Source: Penelope pileata (Eukaryota > Chordata > Aves > Galliformes > Cracidae). From it: 64,000 nt of DNA. The position numbers and the translations under genes were made by a program. Shown one piece after another: positions 52,389 to 62,621 of the stretch (the first letter of the stretch is position 1; every line of letters begins with the position of its first letter). The stretch is from NCBI GenBank assembly GCA_013396635.1, contig WBMW01001297.1:299345-363344 (forward strand). The letters are read 5' to 3'. The notes beneath the pieces were generated by a model. The model ran no database searches. It had not been told where the DNA came from and saw only the letters and a program-made list of their open reading frames with translations.

Positions 52389-52673
52389 TCTCCGCTCGCC
52401 CAAACAATCAGGTGCTTCCTGTTAGAGTTACAGGATAGCAACAGATACAAGTTGTTCTTCAGACATCCAGATGTAACTCCCAAGACCCTCAGAAACACCG
52501 AGCAAACCATGCCACAGACAGGAGCTGCACAACTAAGTGCCTGTTACATCATTACAAACTCTCCACCTGCCCAAACTACGAGGTGCTTGCTTTTAGAAGC
52601 ACATGTTAACAACAGACACAAGTCGTTCTCCAAATATCTAGATGTAATTCCCAAGACCCTCAGAAACACCTGT
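52389..52673. repeat. Diverged direct duplication (two copies of about 114 bp)
   Basis: Copy 1 is 52389-52502 and copy 2 is about 52560-52673. They align without gaps from TCTCC to CCCAAGACCCTCAGAAACACC. A 103-codon frame stays open through both and gives a repeated pattern ending PKTLRNT. The differences are mostly amino-acid changing and mostly C/T or G/A transitions, so the repeat looks like neutral DNA and not a coding repeat. I do not recognise the family. Confidence 0.85.
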
Positions 52674-55600
52674 TCTCAAATGACATTCTGATTATTTGAT
52701 TGCCATCAAATTCTGTCACAGATCTCTAGTGGTGCGGTGTGGTGCTTCTGTTACATACGATTTTGTATTTTCACGGTAGAAGCTTAATTTTCATTGGTAT
52801 TTTTCCAAGTCTTGGTTTTCTGGAGTGTTCTCACTAGCATCCCTTCTGGTTGGCTTTAATTTGTATTCTTACCAGCACTCAAGAGATGTGCTGCTATGGC
52901 AGCACTTGTCACAACATCACACTTGAAAATTGCCTGTGCGCGTGCAAATGGGGAAAGGGCTGGTAGGAGGTTTAGATTCTTTAACAAGTTTTGTATATTT
53001 CCATTACAAGTCCCAAATAAGAACATATCCCCAAGCCAAATTTAAAATACTATTTTAAAAGGCACCAGGTTGAAAATGTTGTGGAAACTCATGCTCAATT
53101 TCTACAGCATACCAATAGAGCTGTCTTGGAAGACACTGGGGCATGCTCTCCATTGGTGAGCATGACCCACACCTCTGTGATCAGTGCATGCTTTTATCAA
53201 TTCCTGTGCCAGAGCTCTAAATCACACCTCTCAGCCTGGCAGTCAAGGTGCATTTTTCTGCTAGAACACACACTAAGTTAACCAGTGTCATGGGAGAGGC
53301 TTAAAACTAAGAGAAGAAGGAAAGGTAATATCAGTATTGAAAACATGCTAAGCCAGAATGTTCCACAATGTTTTGCAAGTCAGTTAAAAGATGTAGAGAA
53401 TACATTCCGAACAACGTGGTTTTTATTGTCCTTTGTGTCTTCAGCAAGTCACCACAGTTAGCAGAGACCTTAATGTCCACAACTCCCACCGTACCTTATT
53501 AGCACTTGACTGTTCCAGCAATGCCAGCTCTGTATCCAACACTGCTGCAGTTCCATGGCTCCTGTACTGTAAGAGATCTTGATAATGCAGTATTTCAGTT
53601 GCCCCTCAGATTTACACTTTGTGCAACTTGCATTTTACACACGGTTGAAAATATATTAGGATAAACTGCAGACTTGCAATTGTAGAATACATATATCTAT
53701 GATTAATTTACAGCGTGGACTGCACCAATATTCCTCAAGTCCTTAAGAGGAGGAAGAGAAGCCTCCTGCTTCTATAGATCATATTTTTCTGCAGATGGTA
53801 TTACCGTGACTTGTAGTAGAGTACACGTAATCTGCAGTGCCTGGAGAAATTCTAGTCATTTATTTTTTTATAGTCTGAATATTTTCTTGTAAAGACAAGA
53901 AAGTCTGATAGATAACTGGGCAGGCTTCAAGAGAAATTCATAATTTCCATTTACTTACAGTCAACAATGAATTGTGAGTGAGCAATGTCCAGTGACAAGA
54001 CATCTTACCAAAAGTAATGCATCAAACTACAGCAGCTGTGCATATATATATATTTTTTTTTTAATTCACTTTCTAAAATGCTAACTTGCAACTTGCACAG
54101 AACTCAGAGTTTATCTGAACTCAAATACACGGAATAAACATGCAAAATGTTGCCATGGAAACATTATCCTAACAAGACACAGATTTGATCTACAGTTCAT
54201 GGAGAAGACAGTGTTTCTCTTAATTGCTGCAGCCAGATAAAAATAGTAAGTATTGCTTCTGAAGACACACTCAAGAACATTTAAATGAGAGCCAGCACGA
54301 AGCAGGTACTCTTTAGTTACCCTTCCTCTACTTCCCCCTGCACAACTTTGTCTCCACAAGCAGCCATCTGATCCCCCCTGCATTCCCAGTCCTTACCAGC
54401 ACTGGGAGCTGCCCTGGGCCAGCACCTCGTCCCCAAACACTTTTCATAAAATCCAAACTTTTTGCTGAAGCGTCACAAAAAGAGGCAGCCCAAGGCAAAC
54501 GCTCACATGAGGAATTTTGGTCCAAGGAGATCAAGTTTGGCAGTGTTAGGAAACGCTGAAACCCAAATGTTGTCATGCTAAGCATTAGGAAACTAATGGA
54601 ATGACACAAACAACTCTGTCTACAGTGAGCACGTGGCAAAATACAGAACTGAGACAACAAGCTCTTGTAGGTAAGAATAACAGACATAGGGCTTTGCAAA
54701 ATCACTAATAACAAAAACAGCCAGAAAAACATTAAGTAGTGGTTGAGACGAAAGCATGTGCAAGTTGAAACTCTAGTGAGACAAAAGGGGCACGGGAGTA
54801 GGAACGCTACAATGCCATCAGGGGAAGGAGCGAGGTTACTCGGCTCTGCTGGGTTAGCTCCCTCTGACAAGGCACAGCCATGCCTTCCCTGCAGCCCACA
54901 TTTTAAAGCCGGGACTCCCTGTTCAGATCATGACCAGCCACAAGCTGCCATTTCCAAAGGAAATTAACAGTGTTCCTGCCAGCCTGCTTCAAGTCAGCAG
55001 ACTTCTTATCTAGAAGGCAGAGCAAATTATTAAAGCGCTTCCACAGCAAAGAAAAATCCCTGCTATCCTTTAACCTTTTACTTTTGTGCCTGTTCCTATG
55101 TGTGGATAAACATACACATGCATGCGTACACAAGCTTTTGCTATAGCTGAGTTTTTCCTGTTCCCTGGAAAGGCTTACTTGGCTCCTGGCCTGCTTGTTT
55201 GCTCTTTATCTGGTAATTAAGCAAGAATGTGATTAATTCACCATGAGTGCAAATCAGGAGACTGTAAAGGGCTAGGAATATGCAAGCCTCTTCCCACTGC
55301 CATTCTCTTCGGTATGGGATTAAAATATTAACAGTCTCAGAGACCAATGTGTACTGAAAGCTATGACAACCACTTCTGTAAATGTCAGCGAACAAAGACA
55401 ACTGACTGCAACGGGATTTGTTGGTAACAAATACCACGTGAAATCCTGGGAGTTTACTTGGACTTCATTATTTCCTGAATTTCACTGTGGTTATCAGGAT
55501 GCCACCTACACAATCAGCACAACAACTTCTGTTCAGCTGTTCTGGAAGCCTTCATTACGTATAGTCAGTGACACTGGAAAGCAGGACTTCACGTAATTTT

Positions 55601-56680
55601 GTAAGATTTTTACAGAAAAAATCATAGAAAAAGACATTATTTTCAATGGAATAAGGTAGTGCTGCAGGATTTGTTTGAGCTGGGGCTTTCTTCATTCTTT
55701 TTTTAAGTGGTACACTGGAATTATATATGTATTTATTCTGTAGGTTTAGTAAATATTCTTGTTTTTCCATATAGCTCTGTAAAGTGCAATTATTAGAACT
55801 TCGTAGAACTCCACTGCACTGCTGTATGCTTGATTTTGACCTTTTGTGTTCTGACTTCTAATATTAGAGTGATTCGGTACTGCGCTGCAAATGGAGTTAG
55901 TCCAAAAATCATTACTAAGCAAGTTATCAGTAGACATAGTCCACGTGTCTGGGTGAAGTTCAGGAATGTTCTTCTCCTGGTCCAGGGAGATCATCAAGGC
56001 AAAGAAGTATCACTATGTTGACAGAATTATACAAGCAGGATCTTGAATGACCAAAAAGACCGCGAAACATTAACACTGCAAATGTATGCCAGAACACACG
56101 CCCATGGGTTTTGGGGACAGAATAATTTAACTGTTACTAGAAACTTCCTCCTTGCTAATAGTCTAAGGCACCGCACAAAAAGGGAAAAACGTCGTTTTCA
56201 GCCAAGTACGCCCTCAGGCTCTCCAGCATCTGCTGACTACAATCGTTCGTTTTTGATGTTTTGTTTTCGGACATGGACACGTGCACTGCTTTCTTCTTAA
56301 TGTAAAGGTTTAACTTTTAAGTCACATTTCCAGGATAAGGAAAAGAAGCAATGCATATGTTTCCTTCCCCTTTTGATGTTTTTTCCATATTTTAAATGTG
56401 TAAGTGAATCCAAATCTTCCCCAGTAAGTGGAGCAAGAGATTTTGAAAAAAAACTGTGTGCATGCACACATACAAACAGGACCAGTGAACTGACGTGTAA
56501 AATTGTACTGAAACATCTGTAAGACTCTATAGGATGTCCCTGCACTCACTGCCCTTTCACTTACACGCCATGCCCTTGGTAAGGGTCTATGACTTTCTCA
56601 CATCTGAAGAGATGCCTACATGACGTGACCCAAGGTAGCGAGCAGCCAGCCAGGGGAAGGCACAAACAGGGAAGTGTTAG
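52674..56680. other. Unassigned sequence
   Basis: About 4 kb. Simple sequence (TA then T10) lies at 54042-54062. The longest frame is 180 codons on the minus strand (54328-54870); it has hydrophobic stretches but no domain and no supporting splice or promoter context, so it is not called. Nothing else supportable. Confidence 0.6.
54042..54062. repeat. AT/T simple sequence
   Basis: About five AT units followed directly by a T10 run. Confidence 0.85.
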
Positions 56681-57235
56681 GAATCACAGAATGTCCCGGG
56701 TTGGAAGGGATCCAAAAGGATCATCAGATTCTACTCTTGACTCCATACAGGACAACCCAAAATCCAAATTCGATATCTGAGAGTGTTGTCCAAACACTTC
56801 TCACCCACCGCCCTGGGCAACCTGTGCCATGCCCACACCTCTGGGGCAGAACCTGTCCCTCACCCCCACCTGCCCCTCTCCTGGCAGCTCCATGCCGTCC
56901 CCTCGGGCCCTGTCGCTGTCCCCAGAGAGCAGAGCCCAGCGCTGCCCTCCGCTCCCTGTGAGGAGCTGCAGGCCGCCATGAGGCCTCCCCACAATTTCTG
57001 CTCTGGGCTGAGCACACCAAGGGACCTACGTTTTGCCCTCCAGACCCTTCATCACCTTCGTAGCCCTCCTCTGGATGCCCTCTAATAGTTTTATGTCCTT
57101 CTTGTATTGTGGGGCCCTAACTGCACCCAGCGCTCAAGGTGAGGCTGCACCAGCACAGGGCAGAGCAGGACAATCCCCTCGCTCAGACAGCTATCTGTAT
57201 CAAGACAATTCTGAGAAATTCAGCAAGAACGTCAT
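56681..57235 (-). mobile_element. CR1 LINE, about 555 bp, inverted partner of 62045-62621
   Basis: The tail GAATCACAGAATGTCC is followed by GGGTTGGAAGGGATCC and the rest of a GC-rich CR1 3' end on the minus strand. The ORF2 end is visible as scattered frames, for example GIVLL and LLEGI-like blocks, and is heavily mutated. At its 5' side the CR1 homology (to about 57180) continues into a 45-bp segment, 57191-57235, that also lies at the 5' side of the CR1 at 62045. The two copies belong to the same subfamily in opposite orientation. No coding capacity remains. Confidence 0.92.
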
Positions 57236-58911
57236 CTTTCACCAATGTATGTTAAAGCTCCTGGAATGCAGACACTACAGCAGGGAACCCACTGTGAACC
57301 GCCTTAGAAACGGGGAGGCTTGCTGCATGTGCACAAGTCAGCTCTGTGCAAGAGCTTAATCCCACACTGCACTGAGGATAAGAAACCGGTGCCACAGGCA
57401 ATGGAATGCAACGGCAGGTGCCTGCAGGAAGCAAACAGAATACATAAAAACCAGCAATCACCTGCTCCTGTTCTTATCCAATAGGAGGAAAATGGTCTGC
57501 TTTTTGTTTTAGAAGTTACTTTAAGCCCAATAACTCAAAGTGTCTCTCTGAAAACATGCTAGAGGAATAAAGTGTATGCATTGCTGTATGTCATGTAAAT
57601 GAGTCTCTTGCACAGCGGTTTTTCAAACTGTGTAGCAGTACAAAGGCAAGCAGAGTGCAAATTGACCTTAAAAGGCAGCAAGTCTTCCTTCTCAGCTTTA
57701 ATTGCCCTTGTTCTCAAGCACTAGCTATTTCATAATGTAAATTTTTCATTAGAAGTGGTGACTGCAAATAGATGCTCTTTTAGCAGCCCCTAGTTGCTGT
57801 CTAACTGAGGTATTCCAGACTGGTGAGTGCAACACGAGAACATGCTCAGCACAGTGCCTGGAAGCATTCCTTGTCAGAACTACAGACATTTGAAGGAGCT
57901 TTGCCAGGTCTCAAAGCTTATCGCTATACGCCTGACAGTTGGTCGAGCAGGACCTGCAGGTGTTTCTATGGCTTTTTTCCAAGGATATGAGGCCATTGAT
58001 TGTTGCACTGAGTTTTCACAGAAATTTCAGTGCTTCCAGTGTAAGTGACTTCACAGAGAAAGAAAACAGAGACAGAAAGTTTGTATACGGTTTGCAAGTT
58101 TTAGTCACCAACAGACAACATCTGTAAATCTCCCTTGTTCCTGGGGAGCAGACTGTGACAATCCATTAGGGAAGATGGGAAGCTAATGGCTAGGGACTCA
58201 TCGTTAATGAAGTAGAATCACCAAGATTAGCTGAATGCTTATGAAGTTAAGGCGCAACTTCAAGTCAGCTTTGTGGACTGCAGCCTGACATTTTCAATAA
58301 TCCTTAAGCTAAAATATATAAAAAAAAATAATAATGCAGAAACTCATGAAGTGATGACTGAATCTCTGTTTCTGTATTCCATACTCAAGCACTGTATCAT
58401 ACTCATTCTCCTCTGGTTAGAATGAGTTAGTGTCAAAAATAATTTTTTGAAAAATCTGACCACACATTCTTTAAAAAAACCTCAAGCTTTCAGTCATATT
58501 GAGAACTAGTACATTTAAACAGGTGTCAAGTATAATTATGTATTTTTAACTAAATGTTCCTTACAGAGATTATGTCCTTCCCTACATTTTTGAAGACACA
58601 GACACATAAGTAGAGTGAATAATTAAAGACCGTTACTAGTTCACTGAAAATATTCTAGGTATACATAAAACACATTTTGTCTAAAGTTAAACAAGTGGTT
58701 TAATAGCTAATTTTCAGAATTGTCTAAAAACAGGGAAGAGCTTGTAGGTATATGCCTAAGGTTATTCCCAGAAGAAACTCTTGAGATACAGACCTACAAA
58801 AGTAGCCAAAATACTAAGTCACTAAACCATGCTTATCCCATGCAAGTGTCTCTTTCCCCTTGGTCCACAATCAGTTACTATAAAGATCTTGATCTGACAA
58901 CAGCAAGAACA

Positions 58912-58953
58912 ATTATTATTATACATTTAATATATTATTATTATACATTTAAT
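58912..58953. repeat. 20-bp direct repeat, AT-rich
   Basis: ATTATTATTATACATTTAAT occurs at 58912-58931 and 58934-58953. ACAGCAAGAAC on the left and ACAGCAAGGAC on the right suggest the duplication was originally larger. Confidence 0.92.
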
Positions 58954-59860
58954 TTTAAAACAGCAAGGACTTTGAAGGAATGACCAACAGGGTATGGAGT
59001 TTAGGATGAAGTTACATCTTAAGATTTCGCAACAGATGTGATGGGAATCCATCTCCACATATTGAAGTAAATCGCTGTGAGTAAAAAACCACAGAATTCA
59101 CAAGCACTGAGTAATGGTGTAATAAATTAACAAACAGCACATCTCCAGTTTGCCTTGGACCCAAGTCTTACTGCAGAGGAACATATCAGGGCTTATGGAA
59201 CTTATGGAAAATGTCTTATGGAAATGCAGACATTACGGAAATGTCTACAGAGACTGCAAGCGCTTCCCAGTAGACAGTTTGGCTTAAATCCTTCCACGGT
59301 GAAATCAAACACTGCTGAGGCACAAATCAAGAATTATGATTAAGTCACAGCTACCTTTACGGCAACTTTTTTCTTAAAGAAAGATTCACGAAGTTTAAAA
59401 ATCAAGTAAGCTAGACTAGCTGGATGAGAGGTATGAGAACTAACTAAGCATTCTACAGTTGATTCCCAACAACCACTATTTGTTTACTAAGAAGTTGCAA
59501 CTTTGTTTTTTATTAAATGATCGCAACAACTTGTTAAACTGTCAGTCAGTCTCTCTCTAGATTTACATGTAAAATAACAATATTCTTCCTCCGTTATCAG
59601 TAAATTTCCATGTTCAAAGACCAACACTACAATTGATGTGACAGCTCAGACCTCCTTAGACTTAAGGGCACTCTTTCGTAGTGAAAGAGTTATTTATGGC
59701 GTAGACCTAAGTACAGGTAAAAACTAATTCTCATCTGGAAGTGAACATCATCAACCTTTGAGTCATTAGGCCAGGGTTCTTAAAGCAACTTCCCCTGCAT
59801 TTGTCCTATACAGCATACACAAAATAACAGAGTTCAAAAATACCTTTGATTTTTTTCTCC

Positions 59861-59914
59861 TTTTTTTTTTTTTTTTTTTGTCAGGACTCAGCTTTTTCTC
59901 ATTAAAAAAAAAAA
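59861..59914. repeat. T19 and A11 tracts in fold-back arrangement
   Basis: T19 (59861-59879) and A11 (59904-59914) are separated by 24 bp, so the transcript or single strand can form an A:T stem of up to 11 bp. Confidence 0.9.
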
Positions 59915-61018
59915 GATTCTGAAACTTCTGGAAATGTAACAGATAGTACAATCCTTGCAATCCTCATATCTATTCAAAGCCATACTGCCCATAATGTCAA
60001 AACAAAACAGTAAATCAAAGGTGAGGTGATAGATTTGGGAAATACAAGCAATTTCTGCATCAATAGTACCACCTGCTGGACTTACAGAAGAGTTAGAGCC
60101 TACTTGCATTGAATTATATCTTCATTTGACTTTTATCAATAAAATTCTTGCACAAACACCACAGCATGAACTGATGACTGAGCACATGGTGGAGGGCTGT
60201 GGCTGCCCTGGGGAATACTGGTAGATCCCTTGCACCTGTGACTGGAAGGGGTGGGCCTGGGGTGAGGCTGCCCCAGGCTTAGATAAGGGCCAGGCAGGCA
60301 AAGCAGAAAGCAGCCTGAGAGAGAGAAGATGAGAAAGCAGCTGGAAAAGCAGCAGCACAAGGAACAAGCTGAGGAAGCAGAAAATGATGTGCAGCAGAGG
60401 CCCCAACTCCAGATGAAATGAATGGTGTAGTTGTGAGAGTTTTGGGACTTTTTCCATGACATAACTATACTACAAATGAACACATAATGAACTGCTAGAT
60501 CTCCTAATAAGCTGCCAAAAACCTGCTGGAAGGTCACAGACAACTGTAATACATATTTTCTGTTAAAAACAAAACTCAAAACACTACACACCATTTATCA
60601 TGTTAATAAAAATGTTCAAATTTACTGCCGAGCAACCCATTTCAGAAACATGCTGCTAGTGTTCATGTCACCATTAAAAAGTGATTTGTTTAATTTGATT
60701 GTATAACAAATGTGTTACTCCATTACAACATTTGGTAATGTGGTAGAAGAGGACAAAAAAATTAAAACCCTCCGCTGTTTTCTGTTACTATTGAGCTACT
60801 AGGCATTAATATTGCTTATCTTACAACGTCAAGAAATCCTCAGCACAGAATTAGCTAAAGAGCTTTGCCATCTATAATCAAAACAGCACGCTTCACACTG
60901 TCAAGTAGTCACTGCAGTGCCTGTTGATAAATTATGAGTTTACCCCTTCATAGGCAAGGAGCAGAGCAGCACTCTACATTGCTCACAGACAGCAAAGGGC
61001 AACATTCCCAAGAGGAAG

Positions 61019-61033
61019 AAAAAAAAAAAAAAA
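61019..61033. repeat. Poly(A) tract, 15 bp
   Basis: A15 run after GAGGAAG. No retrocopy is recognisable upstream. Confidence 0.9.
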
Positions 61034-62044
61034 CAAAGAATGCTATGGATTAAGAGAGAATGCAGGTGAATTCAGCCAAAAGCAGCTGACAGCTCATGGT
61101 TTCATCATGCTATCACGCTGCACACCTGGCCAGGGGAACAAGCTGCCTCGGTGCTTCAGGCTGTGGAGCTCTGCATCAGTCCTCACCTGGAGCACAGCAA
61201 AGCCAACTCCTCTTACTTATAAGGCCCTTATCGCCCCAATTTTTAATTTGCATGGAACTTGTAGGCTGTCTCAGGTTATCAATGTTTCTGAACACACAAT
61301 GATCCTATTGATTTCATTCCAAACTATCCCTACTTAGAATTTCTTTCAGCTTATTCCATAAAGCCTCAAGAAGAAATGAGTTCTTAAAGGACCTCGGAGT
61401 AATTACTGAAAGGTTATTAAACTTCAGGAATAACAGCATAAACCCTTTGTTATTGAACAAAAACTTGCCATGTTTCCTACTACTTCTCAATAAACAGCAC
61501 TGAATACCTTACACATGCACTTCTGAAACAGCAAAGTTTTGCTGAACCACTCACCTTTTCACTTATCTCCTATCAGTTTTACAATACCAGAAAGATGCAC
61601 TTTTTCCCTCTGCAGAGAGATTTTGTTCAACTTACTTAAATCTTCTTCTAAACCAGTTAGGCAAGACAAGGTGCATTTTTGCTGCATTCAGGGGTTGTCA
61701 TTCCATGGAGCAGCAGCCAAGAAAATGTGGGGTCTAACCAGAATCTTGACAAACACTAATCACTTAGTTTCTTAACCCATATAACTGTAAAATAATAGGA
61801 ACTTTTAAAATATTAAAATTTGTAGTAAAAAATGCTTCCCTTCCAAAGCATTAAGTTAAATCACAACACATGAGAACATTTAGCAGCAGCCTTGGGGCAA
61901 CAGCAGCCCCAGAGCAGCTCTGTGCAGCCTGCAGCAAGCCTTGCCTGCTGAGGGGGGGTGGCAGCCGAGCCTCCAACCAGGCTGACCATCCCACGGTGAC
62001 AGCCAGGCTTCCCGTGCTCACTTCTGAAAGCCCAGGACCGTGAT

Positions 62045-62621
62045 ATTCTTACTGAAATTTTGTTGTTCTCAAAATTGTCTTGATACAGATAGACAGTAAG
62101 GAAAGGGACTGTCCTGCTCTGCACTGCACTGGTACAGCCTCACCTCGAGCACTGGGTGCAGCTTTGGGAACCACAATGTAAGGACATAAACCTATTACAG
62201 AGCATCCAAAGGAGGGTTATGAAGATGGGGAAGGGTCTGGAGGGCAAGTGGTGTGAGGTCCCTTAGTTTGTTCAGCCCAGAGCAGAGGAGGCTGAGGGGA
62301 GGCCCCATGGCAGCCCTGCAGCTCCCTCATGGCGGCCCTGCAGCTCCCTCATGGCGGCCCTGCAGCTCCCTGACAGGGAGTGGAGGGGCAGCGCTGAGCT
62401 CTGCTCTCTGGTGACAGCCACAGGGTCCGAGGGAATGGCTGGGTGTTCGGAAAAGGTTCTTAACCGGAGGGCGGTGGGCATGGAACAGGCTCCCCAGGGC
62501 AGCGGTCACAGCCCAAGCCTGAAATATGATTTGGATTTTGGGTGGTCCAGTGTAGAGCCGGGAGTTGGACTCGATGATCCTTGTGGATTCCTTCCAACTC
62601 AGGATTTTCTATGATTCTATG
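62045..62621 (+). mobile_element. CR1 LINE, about 577 bp, inverted partner of 56681-57235
   Basis: The element ends with GAGTTGGACTCGATGATCC, CCTTCCAACTCAGG and the tail TCTATGATTCTATG. Going 5' it shows the subfamily's GGCAGCGCTGAGCTCTGC and GGGGAGGCCCCATGGCAG blocks and the GACTGTCCTGCTCTGC block. Upstream of that (62045-62100) lies a segment with AATTGTCTTGATACAGATAG that is shared with the minus-strand copy. It carries an internal 22-bp triplication. Frames are broken, so no protein is expected. Confidence 0.93.
62306..62371 (+). repeat. 22-bp x 3 minisatellite inside CR1
   Basis: The units at 62306-62327, 62328-62349 and 62350-62371 read CATGGCRGCCCTGCAGCTCC plus CT. The second and third are identical; the first differs by one base. 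The sister CR1 at 56681 has only one copy of this motif, so the triplication arose in this copy after insertion or in its direct source. Confidence 0.95.

Larger units (their letters stand above)
57236..62044. other. Unassigned sequence between the inverted CR1 pair
   Basis: About 4.8 kb that would form the loop if the flanking CR1 copies paired. It contains a 20-bp direct repeat (58912-58953), three CTTATGGA units near 59193-59223, a T19/A11 fold-back (59861-59914), an A15 run (61019-61033) and a GC-richer strip (60180-60420). The 152-codon minus frame at 60136-60594 has no recognised domain. A GC-rich strip at 61880-62000 borders the right CR1. Confidence 0.6.

Noticed and set aside
54328..54870. 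180-codon minus-strand open frame with hydrophobic segments
   Set aside because: No recognisable domain, no repeat or splice context, and other frames overlap it. Frames of this length are not surprising in 64 kb.
60136..60594. 152-codon minus-strand frame rich in Ser, Cys and Leu
   Set aside because: The Cys/Leu/Ser richness comes from a purine-rich plus strand (GCAGCA and GAGAAG repeats), not from a protein family.
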